Source: Atopsyche davidsoni
Lineage: Eukaryota > Arthropoda > Insecta > Trichoptera > Hydrobiosidae
Assembly (NCBI GenBank): GCA_022113835.1
Contig: JAILWY010000001.1
Span: 13,942,501 to 14,006,500 of the forward strand
Direction: 5' to 3'
DNA: 64,000 bases
Below the pieces are notes generated by a model. That model saw only the letters and a list, made by a program, of their open reading frames with translations, was not told the origin of the DNA and did not search any database. Positions 33,601-45,734 of this stretch are shown one piece after another (position 1 is the stretch's first letter; every line of letters begins with the position of its first letter). The position numbers and the translations under genes were made by a program.

Positions 33601-33714
33601 AAAGAAACGTGGTACGAGCAATTTTTCTCATTGTCAAGTGCAAACAAGCATTCGAGATGTTGAAAATAAGAATAAAGCAGATAATTTATGGTTCGCTAAT
33701 GTGCAATTCTCGAG

Positions 33715-33921
33715 ATGGCAACTCGAGACGTTCTCGGTGCTTTGTTACGTTTTTTATTATTTTGTATCTTGCAAGCCTTCGTCCCTTGCAGCCAGACAGG
33801 AGATAAAAACATAATTGAGAACGACCTATCTGCATACAAATTGCGTCTAGAAAATTCGATTGCGAAAGCTGATAACTTGCTGGAAATTAATCACATCAAT
33901 TCGAGACTTATCGATTTATAA
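33715..33921 (+). CDS. Possible small secreted peptide, 68 codons
   Basis: ATG at 33715 with G at -3 and +4. The N-terminus MATRDVLGALLRFLLFCILQ looks like a signal peptide with a plausible cleavage after VPCSQ. A hydrophilic 40-residue remainder rich in N, E and L follows, with no cysteine, and a TAA stop. Composition and codon use are better than the surroundings, but there is no homology I recognise, no visible promoter and no conserved motif. A chance frame is quite possible. Confidence 0.25.
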   Translation: MATRDVLGALLRFLLFCILQAFVPCSQTGDKNIIENDLSAYKLRLENSIAKADNLLEINHINSRLIDL

Positions 33922-33929
33922 CTTTTGTC

Positions 33930-36625
33930 TGAACTTTAATTGAGCGGTATTTAATATCCAGCTCAGTTTGCGCTTTAAAAATAAACGATCGCATTAAAAA
34001 TTTTGGAAAACGTGTATAATTACTATGTAAAATTAAATGAAATGAGAAATGAATACGTTTGATATTCTTTACCAAAATTTATATTAGAATAATCGTCACT
34101 CAATGCGACATACATTTGAAAATAATATTTAAAAGTTAGTTTCTTTTAAAATTTTAATTCTTTAATTGTAAAATAACAGGATCTTCTGAAGTTAATTTTG
34201 CTAAAATATTCTCCAGTAAAAACGATATAAGTGGTAGAAAATCATCGAATTGTGCTACAAAACTTTACATGTCAAAAAAAAAGCCTATGTAACTTATTTC
34301 TTATTATATTTTCAAAATCATTGTATTCAAGTAACAATGATTACGATCGAGATTTTTTTAAGGTGAACCTATTTTTATTTTCTTTTAAACAATTGTAAAT
34401 TTTGATTAATTTCTATTTTAACCTCAATTTGATTATGGCAGACTGATTCTCATTTTCCATATATTTTTTGGAAATGATAATATTTTTTAAAAAGCCAAAA
34501 ATGCTGAATCAAAATATTTCCTTACTTTAAGCTCCGGTTGAGCTTAAAATATTCTATGAACTTGCTTTTCTCTCTACCTCCACTCTATATTCTAAACAAG
34601 TTTGGGAAATCCATACGATGGCACTCTCAGTACCACGTCCCATCCATATACTTTGTATAAAATACCACTCTAAAGGAAGATGTCCATTCAAAGTAAGTTC
34701 TGCGATTTATTTCCTCGAATTCCATAGGGCGTCCATATTTATTGTTATGCGCGAGAGCCTTCAGAGTTGCATGCAATACGGAGAGGATGTGCCGTGCAAT
34801 TTGGCACGGGTAGTTTTTCCCACCCCTTTATCTGATTCGGGTCATTTCTCCTTCTGTCAGCGGCCCGGAGACGAAGGCTTCCGAGGATTTGGTTGACGAC
34901 GCATGGACGTCAGAACGAAAAGGGAGAAAAGGGGGTGCTTCTGAAAAAAAAACAAAAGCATGGAAAGCCCCGAGGACTCCCCGGGAAAGGTAATCCCTCG
35001 TGACGGAATATTTATGACATCAATCTTTTTGGCTTTATAAAATTCTCGAGTTTTGCTTATTTTAACAACAAATGGGGTATTATAAAAAAATAAAACAAAA
35101 ACATGTCTACTTTTTACAGTTCACTTCTTTGAAGATCTTAATGAACTGCTTCTTGCGTTTGTAATTCATTAGCATGCAATAAAACGATTCTAAACGAGTC
35201 TGTAAACCAAACAATTAGATGTACGAAACTGGTTTTATTTGATATTTACTGGTTTAACTTGATATTTATTATTTGCTATCAAACTTTATGACTCTTTTTT
35301 TCTACATACTTAAAAAAATCTGCTTTAATTTATGAGTTAAAGTTATTTGCTCCTTCCAACTTTTGTACGCTAAATAAATGTAGGTTAATTTATAAAATTT
35401 TTGATATAATAAAATTTATATGAAAATATTTTAAGGCTTAAATACACATTGTATTTTATAAAATACACCTTGAAAAGAATGTAATAAAATACTACTCAAT
35501 ACATTTGCACAGTAAGATGGATGAGTTTAAAAAGAGATACTGTTTTTCGGAGTCTTCACTTGATAGATCGCATTGATGATTGAAAGCTCTCAAACTTTGT
35601 ATGCGAGGTAAATAATTTTATTTTATATCAAGAGAATTGGTATAATATATTTGTTTTTAAAGTAAGTATACAACAAAGAGATCCACTCAACTTATTATAG
35701 GTATTTTAATGTATATTAGCATAATCCATCACTCAATTTACTATAAAATAAAGTATGAAAGAAACGAAAAAAACATTTGTAGAAAACTTTAATACTTTTA
35801 TAAAGCAAGAATCAATATTTTTATTAAAATATTTCAAGTACAATTAATCAAAAAAATATTTATTCAAGATATTATCTGATGATAACGGCGTGCAGAAAAC
35901 ATGATGTTTATTTGATTTTTACCTCCATGTAGAAAGCGTTGAAAGTAACCTTCTCGGTCGTTAAATTGAGCATATATTTATTAGGTAACGAAAGCAATTC
36001 CAACGGGTATATTTACAGAAACTCGGTAAAGTAACCTTCGTAATGTATCGTGCCGGGATGGCTGGCGTAGCTCTGCTTTGTTACGTATGGCCGAGGATTG
36101 ATATTGAGCTATCAAATTAATTGATACATTGCGTGTGATTCGCTTTTAATTCAGGTCGAACGATGTTCAAGCTATTTACGAAGAAAATTGGCTGTATTTA
36201 TCCTCGCATTACGTTGATTCCTTTGATCTTTATGTTGAATTTACGCAATATGCATAATGGAAATACTATATTTTTTATTTAAAAAAAACTCAATAAACGT
36301 TTACTTATATGTTTGTGTAGATTACGAATATAACGAATCGGTAACATAACGTTTTTGTTGTATAATATCAATTTGTGTATTTCATGCTGTTGACTTTAAA
36401 TGTATATTTAATCTTCATGTCGAATCTTTTGTCAGTACAAAAAATATTCAATTGAATCTTAATCCTGATAATATCGAATTTTTGACAACAGCTACTTTTT
36501 CGTATTGGCTTATTGGTCTTTTTATACGATAATTGATTCTCCATCAATAGTTTGCTTGTACCCTATATATACCCTATTTCGTTAACGTGTGTGTTTTTGA
36601 ATAGGTATAAAAAAATAACTTGAAC
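33930..36625. other. A+T-rich DNA with one island
   Basis: The stretch 34600-34990 is richer in G+C and carries an unrecognised frame (34618-34896). The remainder has no feature I can support. Confidence 0.4.
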
Positions 36626-36637
36626 TATAATTATTTA

Positions 36638-36841
36638 ATCTTGTTGAGGGACAAGGCATTTGAAGATCCATTATTATAATGATAATTGTAACTTTGTATT
36701 CTGTCTTCACTTTGAGTTTATTATATTTTTTGCATGACTAGTTTCGACCAAATAGACTATGTCATAATCAGATGCATAGCTAAACTGAGTTATGCGTTAG
36801 TTAGCAGCATAACTAACTTAGAATAAAAAGTTACTTTTATC
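36638..36841 (-). mobile_element. Family C palindrome element, copy 3, degenerate
   Basis: Flanked by an exact 11-base repeat ATAATTATTTA (36627-36637 and 36842-36852). The family tail (TTGTTGAGGGACAAGGCATTT) is at the left, followed by an arm with GACTAGTTTCGACC...GTCATAATCAGATGC. The second arm is short. The hammerhead-like motif on the minus strand has a changed core (CTGATTA) and weakened stem II. Confidence 0.75.
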
Positions 36842-36859
36842 ATAATTATTTACATTTTT

Positions 36860-38520
36860 TTTTTATTTAATAGAAATAAGACGTATATATTTATATTTAA
36901 ATGTATCTAAGAATTTCCTGGATACAAAATAGAAATACTTAATATTTATGATTTCTCTTTTTGAGCTTTTCCTTTATGTACAATTTTCTACTAAATCAAA
37001 CATGTAATATTTTGATAATTTTTTACTGTATATAAAATGATAACATACGTGCTTTAGAACCAACCATTTTAGGTGAAGTTAGAATATCTTAAAGCGTGGG
37101 AAGTAATTTTGTAACCAAACAAAAGTATTGATCCTCGCAGAGCAAGTCCCTAATATGGCCAGTTACCATACTAATACACCGTTTTATTTTATTTGAGAAA
37201 ATAATTAGCCTATACACATTGAGTGAATTTGGTTTGATAAAAAATACACAATACATTTTTTTTTCTTTGTTATGTTATTAATTAGTTTCAGTAAAAAAAA
37301 CATTTTAGATTAAATATTATTTACCCTTCTATCAAGTAGTTACATTTTTTGAAGACTGAAAAAATTCTTAATTTTACTCAAAAACGGGATAATATTTATC
37401 TTTTGCAATATATTCTATCAGAAGCTTTGGTTTAAAATGGTGCGGTATGTCATGTTAACATGTATTATTATTATTAATTATTACTAAAACGAAGATTAAA
37501 CATTTTTTAAAGTTAATAAATAAGTTAATAAATTTGGCGCATTTGCTGTTGTATATTACATTGATTTTCATTATAAGTATTTTGGAGATCTGTGATGGTC
37601 TCATAAAAAAATATTATGATGTTTCATGTTATTAAACTTGAAAAATAAATTTAAATTGGAAATTCTTACACAAGGTGAAATATATTTTTCAATTTGTTAA
37701 TACTTATGGGGTTCTGATTAATCGTTTTGATTTCAATAATAAATTTTAAACATAAGAAACCACATAAAATTAACTTTAAACCTAAATTATTATACAATAT
37801 ACTTATAATTTCTCTTTTGCGTGTTAAGGGTAGCAGTGGAGGTTAGAGAGTTGAAAACATCGCACGAAATAACGTTAGCACCTCTAGCTACCACGTTGAG
37901 ATAGAAAACATCAATATAGAATGAGAGATGTGAAAGCCTTTTAATGTCAGCCTGATTTAAAAAAAAAAACTGTTTAAATGGTCATGTCCACTGGACATGA
38001 GTGGAAATAAAACGTTGAATATTCATAAAACGACGATTGTTCCCATGAGAGCCGTGCCATATCGCGTTTTATAGAAAGGTGATTAAAGAATTTAGGTTGG
38101 TTAAATCACGATTTAACTTTTTATATGATATTAATTCACATTTCTAAGCTTTTGATTATCAATACTCTTGAAACCGATTATTTTAACATTCTGAAAACAA
38201 CCAGAATACAATACATTTTATGATTGTTAGGACTTTGCACTCTAAATTTTGAAAATACATGTATGTAGGTTAGTGGGTATAATGATTTTATTTACATAGA
38301 TTACAAGTTTTAAAAGAAATACATAAAAGTACTTTCATACGTATTTTTTTTTCTTCTTCAAACGGCTTTAACCGAAACGAGGCCACGCAAAAATAAAGCA
38401 AGCAAACTTTACAATCATATTATGCAAATCCGATCTCCAGGAGCATGTTCCCAAACACCCGTTCAATAATGTTGAAAAGAAGATTATATTAAAATATTCA
38501 TACAAGCGGATCGTCAGTGA
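36860..38520. other. A+T-rich DNA, nothing recognised
   Basis: No frame, repeat or palindrome recognised. Confidence 0.5.
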
Positions 38521-38529
38521 TTCAAATTT

Positions 38530-38945
38530 AAAAGTCGAGAGTGCGCCGGAAGTGAGGGCGTGCGCGGTCCCCGGCCCGAGTCAAACAATTCCTCCTATTT
38601 CAGGTCGCAGGCTGGGACCTGAAACCTTTCATCCCCTAACGCTTTTGAACTTTCCATTCATATTGACACGGTTTGGACCGCTTCCAATGCCTCGGCCTTA
38701 TCATAAACCTCGCGCCGCACAATGGGGGTCCAATATAAACAGGACCGCAGTGTTGCCTGCGAAATATGCAACGTTTTTACTCGCCGCCAACTTGTATAAA
38801 ATAAATTCGTATTGCATAACTGTCTGCATGAAGATACGCCGTTGAGATAGTGTCTGTGTTTTCGATATGTTGCTTCCGTTATATGAAAACCTCGGCTGTT
38901 ATGTAAGAGGTGCAACGCAGGGAGCTTTATTACGTCACGTGATGT
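38530..38945. other. G+C-rich island
   Basis: Frames run on both strands (38552-38845 plus, 38658-38915 minus) without a recognisable product. TATTTCAG at about 38598-38605 could be a splice acceptor, but no matching donor closes a convincing exon. Confidence 0.3.
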
Positions 38946-38970
38946 CTTTACCGACTACACTTTGTTTATA

Positions 38971-39178
38971 AGAAATTCAATATTTTTGACAAAAAGTACT
39001 TGGTGGAATTCCATTTTAATATTTTTGAGTAAAATACTTGAGTGATTTTGCACATGTTCGTTTTTATTTGTGACCGGTTTCGCCAACCAGAGTCTCTGTT
39101 TCTGAGAGTCTCTGAATCAAACTCTGAAATAAAAACGAACATGTGGAAAATCACAAAAGTATTTTACTCAAAAATATT
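38971..39178 (-). mobile_element. Family B palindrome element, copy 3
   Basis: Tail at the left (AAGAAATTCAATATTTTTG, 38971 onward), arms at about 39027-39085 and 39124-39178. The core is rearranged to a short loop of GAGTCTCT repeats, so the ribozyme-like motif is lost on one side. Flanks ACTTTGTTTATA (38959-38970) and ACTTGGTTTATA (39179-39190) agree at 11 of 12 bases. Confidence 0.75.
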
Positions 39179-39217
39179 ACTTGGTTTATACTTAAACGCA
39201 TGAGTTCAAATGTAATT

Positions 39218-39349
39218 AAGAAATTCAATATTTTTGACAGAGAGTACTTGGTGACTCTGTTTGATAATGCCAACGTGAAAGGTTGGCGAAACCGGTCACA
39301 AATAAAAACGAACATGTGGTAAATCACTCAAGTATTTTACTCAAAAATA
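39218..39349 (-). mobile_element. Family B palindrome element, copy 4, one arm only
   Basis: Exact 13-base flanking repeat TTCAAATGTAATT (39205-39217 and 39350-39362). The tail is joined directly to one arm carrying TTTGATAATGCCAACGTGAA and GGTTGGCGAAACCGGTCAC. The other arm is absent. The clean duplication shows it inserted, or was later reduced, as a tail plus one arm. Confidence 0.8.
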
Positions 39350-39364
39350 TTCAAATGTAATTCA

Positions 39365-41680
39365 TTAAATATTCTAAGCTCAAAACATTTAAGCTTTTTA
39401 TATAAAATTTACACTGTTCGATTAAAAACTTTCAACCTCAAAAATAACCGTTGTAAATAAAACAGATAATTTATATTTTTATTTAATTCTATAGTATATT
39501 TAAATAAATTTTGGTGTTTTAATATTGTAATCAAAGTTAAAAACAATTTGTATAGTAGTGAATGTTTTATGCAAGGTATAGTAACATTTCTTAAAAAGTT
39601 CTAAATATGCTCCCAAAATACATACGAGATATTCATTTATAATCGTTAATTTGAAAATCTAACTTATTTTCAACGCATTTTAAAGACATTTGATATCCTT
39701 TAAGATGAATGTTTACTTTTAATTTTGTCAAAAAAATATAAACAGACGCATTATTTAAATTAATAGCCAGTCATTAAAATAAAAAAAACATTTGAGTTTT
39801 AACCATTATCATTGAAGGTCACCAATTATATTATAATAATTTCAAATAATATATTACACCTGCTTATGTGTATTTTATATGCGTAATTAAATTAAGTACT
39901 GTAATGTGACAGAGATAACAAACAATGAAATATAGTTAACCATAATAGCTTGAAAATATACTTATAAGTCAGAATTCAAAGCTAGAAAAATGAATATGCA
40001 AATAAAAATATTCATAGACATAATTATACACCTGCTTTCATAATTAAGTGCGTAAAGTGTAAAATTTTAAAAGGTAAAATATTTTTTAGTAATTAGGTTT
40101 ATTGGTCATTATAAACATTTTACAGTATATCTAAAGAACAAGCATAAATTTTATTTACATTAAATATTTTTTTTAATGCAGGTTAAAACGAAGAAATTGA
40201 TTGATATGAGTGGTTAAATTTTGTATTTAGTCTGTATTTCCTATAATAAACTGTTATAAAAAATATATATAAAAGATAACATTTCTAGAATTTTTTATTT
40301 TATGTCCTAAGGATTGTCGCAGTGGCATGGTGAAGGCGTATACTGAATAAAATATTATAATAAAACCGTTTCCTATAGCTGTATTTGATTCTTATCTTGA
40401 AAATTAATGGTCTAATAATTCACGTGGTTCTCATTAACAGATTGTTATCTCCATACTGGTCCTCTAAATATCATATTTAATATTTTCTACAGCCAAAATA
40501 ATGGATTCATATATTTTAGTGCGGAGATAAGACGCGTCACTTTGAAAAATGGAAATTCTATAAAGATACCGGATCGGGTCTCGTTCAACCGATTCGTTTG
40601 CATCAATCACTTCCGAATTTTATTTTTAGTTTCAATTGTCCCATCAATCAACCTATTTTCATGGAGAATGGGTTGCAACGATTCGTTATTTGATTAATTG
40701 ATTTTAAAATACGCGGAACAAAACAACCTCTAAGCTCTTCTAAGGGTTAAAAATAGCTGTCTTTTTATAAACTGGTGATTTACATATATAATATACATGC
40801 AAGATGGATAAATGTATAAACTGAACAATTTTTCAAAATTAAATATTTTCATTTCGCAAGGGTTGTTAAAATGATATTTTTTCAGGTTTAGAAAAATTAT
40901 TTAAATTCGTTCGTTTAATAACACGAGATGACGTAAAACCTTTATACTAGTAAAATTATTACAGTAAGTAGTCTAGTAGATATTATATTCACTTATCGAT
41001 CGTGTATTCTCCGGGTTTGAACTCGGAAAGAGCAATAGACTTTTTAATTCTGTAAAGAATGAAAAATGTTTTTATATGAAAAGAGAAAGAGGATTCTTTT
41101 ATGATTTCATGAATACAATAAGAAAACGATGGCGTCTTAAGCTTAATACAGTCATAATTGCCCCCCAAGATGCTTTAGACTGCTTTGAAACCTGTTTTTT
41201 ATTCTTAAAACTTATTTAATAGAAAAACAAAGTCTCTGCTTTTTTGCATAGAATATATAAGCTTGTATTTCTTCCGCGAATGAAATAAGCCATTAAAAAA
41301 TAACTAAATATATTAACTATCGGAAGCCAAATATTGTAAGGTAAAGTAAATAGTTCTTTGGAGTCTAGAAACTGCGTGGTTTTTTTTTATTTTGGCATAA
41401 AAGACTAAAGTTGAATGTAAATAAATACCAATTAGAGACATGGAGATATGTTAAACAAAGTATATGTCGTGCAAGTATTGTATTGAGTATTGAGTCATCC
41501 GTATTCACATTAAATTTTTTCAAGGTTTCTTAACTACGTATATTTTTCATAACATCTACCGGTTAAAAACTACCTTTTCATGAGTGTTTTTTTTTAGTAA
41601 TAAATATCAATAAAAATATTGATATAACCTATCTTACGCTTAAGCAAGTCAAACTTTGATTTCCAAAGTATATTTAATCA
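39365..41680. other. A+T-rich DNA, nothing recognised
   Basis: No coding, repeat or structured feature recognised in about 2.3 kb. Confidence 0.5.
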
Positions 41681-41689
41681 GAACCGACA

Positions 41690-42110
41690 AACAGTCCGCG
41701 GCTTCCCATTCTTATTATTTGTTTTTCGCTCTACCCGCAATGAATAATTCCATTACACTGTAACACTGTGCAGGCCCTGTTTATCCGAGAGGCAATCAAA
41801 GCGCGTGTTTTTGAAGTATTCTTTGCCATGGTCGCAAATATGTCAAACAAGATAATGCTATTCACGGAATCGCATTACGCCGGCATAAAGGCGGGCAAAC
41901 ATCGATAGTTCCCTTCTCTTCTGCGGATCCCCGACAATAGCAGGAGGAGATAAGGGCGAATAAAGCGAACAGTGTTCCGGACGACTCTGAAAGCTTCCAG
42001 TAGAAGCGTCCAATTTTTTTACTGCCCGGTTATTTTATTTTATGCGCGCTTCAATCACGGCCGGAAGGAATGGATCGCGCTGTTATGGCGGAGAAGGCGT
42101 TTTTGACAAA
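41690..42110. other. G+C-richer island
   Basis: CpG-containing, no assignable frame, ending in a purine-rich stretch. Candidate conserved non-coding DNA. Confidence 0.3.
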
Positions 42111-42330
42111 ATTTCACTCCCCCTTTGGCCTCTTTTGTTCGACTTGAGAATTATTCGCGTATCGATGGCTGAAATATGCTTGCGAAATGGAAAGAAATAA
42201 AATCCGGCGAGCGATTTGCGCGTTAAAGTAAATTCGCAAATGTAGATTTTTTACGGATATAGTTTGGAATTGTGAATATGTAATTTTCACCCTAAATATA
42301 TATGAAAAACAATAGAAATTATTTGTTATC

Positions 42331-42677
42331 TTCTTCTTTATCAAGTGCCTCTCTTTAGAGGAGGTTGTCGACCATTTCATTGAGCATATACTCATGCTGA
42401 GCCAGTGTCCCCGGTTCCTTCTAAACCGCAGTTTTATATTGAAAGGAAAAATCTTCGTATTGCTACTGTCCAATAGAATTATTATATAGTCTTTTCCTTA
42501 CAAAGCTCTGACGCTTAGATCTGATACTCCTTCTGCAGCAAGCTACAGAAACAATAACAGGAGCCCCCCAGTTACTTCCAGAGCAAATCCACAAATCCAT
42601 TACCGATCTTTTACACACGCTCAGGGTATAGAATGACAGCCATGCACAAGCAACAGAATGGTGAGTGCAAGGAGGCT
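42331..42677 (-). repeat. LINE-tail repeat (family E), copy 3
   Basis: Minus-strand sense. The end nearest 42331 is an AAGAAGAA-type tail. Next to it are codons for MLNEMVDNLL, stop, REAL. It shares blocks with copies 2 and 4, including CAGCAAGCTACAGAAACAAT and CTTACAAAGCTCTG. Truncated and non-coding. Confidence 0.65.
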
Positions 42678-42679
42678 TA

Positions 42680-43470
42680 TTTTTTGTACAATCTTTAAAT
42701 AAAACGTTGCCTTTATTAAATCAAAATTCAAATAAAATAATACAATATTTGTGCTATTGGTTTAACGTTGTAAAAAATTTGAATTAACTAAATTTATTAA
42801 AAGACCCATAACAAACAAATTGTTTTAACTTCTATTTAAATGAATGCCTGTTTCGTGACATTGTCAAAACGGTTTTTTTTATCGAAACTGATGTCGGAGT
42901 TCTTGCCGCACCAAATTGGCTTTAACGTCCGAACATCCCAATACATTTAATATGGAACGAAATAAAATATTTATTGGAATTACAGATCGAATTATACCTT
43001 ATGCTGGTTTTCGTCTTTAATGCTAACAGTTTGGCCTTTTTCAATTATTTTAGTAGCTCTTACGTTCTCTTGTATCTTTGACTCTAAAACAAACATCGGG
43101 GCGGCTTCGGACTTATCCATAATTCATCTTCTTTAGAACATTTATTGCCGGAGTTCAATGTCTTTTCAGTGAGGATTCAATATTGTGAGTTTTTCCCTAT
43201 TAACTTTCGTACAAGAAACCACAGAGTATTTATGTAATTAATTAGTTTGACAATTGGTTTATTTAAAAACTTTAACTTATAAATAATGATAAATTAACCA
43301 ATAGGTTATGATTTTCCTCTTAAACCACATTTCAAATGCCTAACATAGATAGTAATTCAAGTTTTATACAACTTTTGAAACTCTTATGCCTAAATTATGC
43401 CTGTTAATAAACAGATATTTTAAGGTATAAAAACTTATTAAAAACAAATATAAATAACCAATTTTTATTT
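42680..43470. other. Unannotated A+T-rich DNA
   Basis: Nothing recognised. Confidence 0.45.
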
Positions 43471-43473
43471 ATT

Positions 43474-43550
43474 GACGCGACTAGTTTCGCCAAGACATAA
43501 GACTGTTTTGATATACGAAACAAGCATATTGGTGAAACTAGTAGTAACAA
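43474..43550. repeat. Degenerate hammerhead-like palindrome remnant
   Basis: GACTAGTTTCGCCAA (about 43479-43493) and its near mirror TTGGTGAAACTAGTA (about 43530-43544) face each other. Both keep the GAAAC-TA-GU pattern of the family C/B motif, but the core box is lost. No tail or flanking duplication could be identified. Confidence 0.4.
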
Positions 43551-43559
43551 TTAATTTAA

Positions 43560-45228
43560 AGTTAAATTTTACTAAAAATAGTTTTAAAAAAAAATAAGGT
43601 AATGTCTTCTTCATTGATTAAAACATTAAAATATTCACTCTCGCTCAAAAGCAATCAACTAGTATTATTGAAATATCTTGTTTTGCAATTTGTGAACTTA
43701 AAATACAAACGATCTCATTAACTGATACAGAAACGGGTCGCTTTAACGACTTTTGTAATTTTTAAATTAGAAAAGTTGACAACGCAACTCGACCTGACAG
43801 TGACAAATGACAGTTTTCGTTTAATATCACATTTACATTGAAAGAGCACAGATATAAAAATAGCTCGACAGAGGACCTTTTAAAGTATACTCACATGGTT
43901 AAAACAACAAAGCTATACGACCTGTCTGTTATAGCTGTTTAAATATCATAATAAAATGACACGATCAAGTTACTAACCAATTTGCTCTCTAACCGTAAAT
44001 ATAAACCCGAATGAAGCAAACAGTTCATATTTATTTATTAATGTTACAATGAAATCTTTATAATGGGAAATAAATTTTAGTTGATTCTATTAAAATAAAG
44101 CTAGGCATATAACACAGCCGGGATTGCCTTTAAATGCTTCTTACAGCATTCTTGTTTCTTGCAGACTAGTATTTTTACAATGTGTTTATTTTAAGCTATA
44201 TATTATCAGATTTTCAATACTCCATATCATTGATTTGTGAAACAAATATAATTAAACAGACCATTAAATATTTAAAAATTCTAAGTATTATAAAATACTT
44301 ATATAATATTCACAAAACATAAAATAATGTATGTGTATAAGCATTTGTATTTTAAACACAATTCATCTTCTTCTTCGCTGTATGCCAGAGGTATAGAGTC
44401 ACCCATTATCTTAATAATGGCGTACGGAACCTTTCTGTGCTTCTACCATTGTCAGTCATAAAATACCAACTACCCTCAGGGCTATATACTTTCAGCTAAG
44501 AGGTCAGAAAGGAAAGAAGGTAACAAACATCCTGAAAATAACAGGGGAAGATTAAGAAAACAAGCAAGTGAGTTTGTTTTCAAAGATTTTTTTTTAGAGA
44601 AATGAAAATGAAAAGATCTTCTAACTCACATGTTTTATTGATATTAGATTGTAACAAATTGGAAAATTCTCGGTTTTTTTTGTTGATGTAATCGATTACA
44701 TAAAAATACAAAAGACCCGTAGTAGTTAAAAATATGGATTTAGTCACTAAAATAAAATAAAATTCAAAGATTTACATATTAAACAGAATATCTTTAACCG
44801 CCTGAAAAGATATGGTTTTCGCGTCAATGTTTGTTATGATATAATTATAATATAGTTTGCAAAAATATTTTTATATCCTCGACTTACACATAAAATGATT
44901 AAATAAAATCCTTATAAACATTATTCAAGATATAATCGGGACTTGAACCTCACACGTCCTAGATATCGTATTCATTTAAACCACCATATATCTGCAACAA
45001 AGAGAGAATTTAAACTTTACATACAACATTTGTTCCGTGAATATTCAATTCACATGTACTTCATTTAAATAAAACTGTACGATGAAAATTTCAATTTAAT
45101 TAAATTAAGGAAAACTTACCTTCTACGTATTATGTTGTTCGAGTAATAGTAATTATTGTAATAGTAACTACAAAACTGACGTTCATCTAAACTCTAAAAA
45201 ATCAAAACACGAATTACTGATTGAAAAT
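43560..45228. other. A+T-rich DNA, nothing firm
   Basis: Near 44365-44540 a stretch beginning TCATCTTCTTCTTCG resembles the GAA-rich 3' tail of a LINE on the minus strand, but the match is too weak to call. The rest is featureless. Confidence 0.35.
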
Positions 45229-45288
45229 TTAACAAGGATTAGTTTCCTTGTACACAAATCCTAAATCAGAATTTAATTGATTCCTCAC

Positions 45289-45395
45289 CCTGCCCTGGGA
45301 GGGGTCATTAGCAAGGAGGGCGTATCCGTTCACCTGCGATGCAGGTGCTCCCTGTACTAGCTGGGCGTCGTGGACGTGGGGAGAATCGTTAATCG
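45289..45395 (-). CDS. Candidate internal coding exon, 107 bases
   Basis: On the minus strand a pyrimidine-rich tract ending TTACAAG precedes position 45395, and GTGAGG follows position 45289, so acceptor and donor bracket 107 bases. With two leading bases of a split codon the frame is open for exactly 35 codons and ends on a codon boundary. The translation includes QLVQGAPASQVNGYALLAND. Codons are mostly of RNY type with G or C in third position (GTC, GAC, GCC, AAC, TAC), against A+T-rich flanks. The wider open frame runs 45229-45462, but its ends read into non-coding-like sequence. I do not recognise the protein. The family A insertion at 45481 lies about 85 bases upstream, inside the presumed intron. 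Confidence 0.42.
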
Positions 45396-45480
45396 CTTGT
45401 AAGGGCGAAAACGACAGGGATGCTTGTGGCCCACAACTACTAGTACGTTTAAAACTGAACATTTATTAAAAAAAAATTAT

Positions 45481-45718
45481 TATTACTAATGTGATTAGGC
45501 ACATTAGTTCATATATAGAAGATGATTTAAAGAAACTCTCAGAAAAATATCATCGTGATTTGTGTGGGATGATACGATCACGATGATATTTTTCTGAGAG
45601 TTTATTTAAATCATCTTCTATGTATGAACTAATGTGCCTAATCATATTAGTAATAATATAATATACCCGTAATGGGTAATAAATACGCATCTGATTGACG
45701 CTTAATCAAAAAATAGAC
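45481..45718 (+). mobile_element. Family A element, tRNA-like domains deleted
   Basis: Exact 12-base flanking repeat AAAAAAAATTAT (45469-45480 and 45719-45730). Both arms are present, but the centre has collapsed. TCATCGTGATTTGTGTGGG joins almost directly to ATCACGATGA at about 45562-45586, removing both tRNA-like domains and the loop. The tail with ACCCGTAATGGGT is complete. Confidence 0.85.
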
Positions 45719-45734
45719 AAAAAAAATTATAGTT

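Noticed and set aside
44365..44540. A fifth LINE-tail repeat
   Set aside because: Only a GAA-rich tail and vague similarity are visible; the family C-terminal codons and stop are not found.
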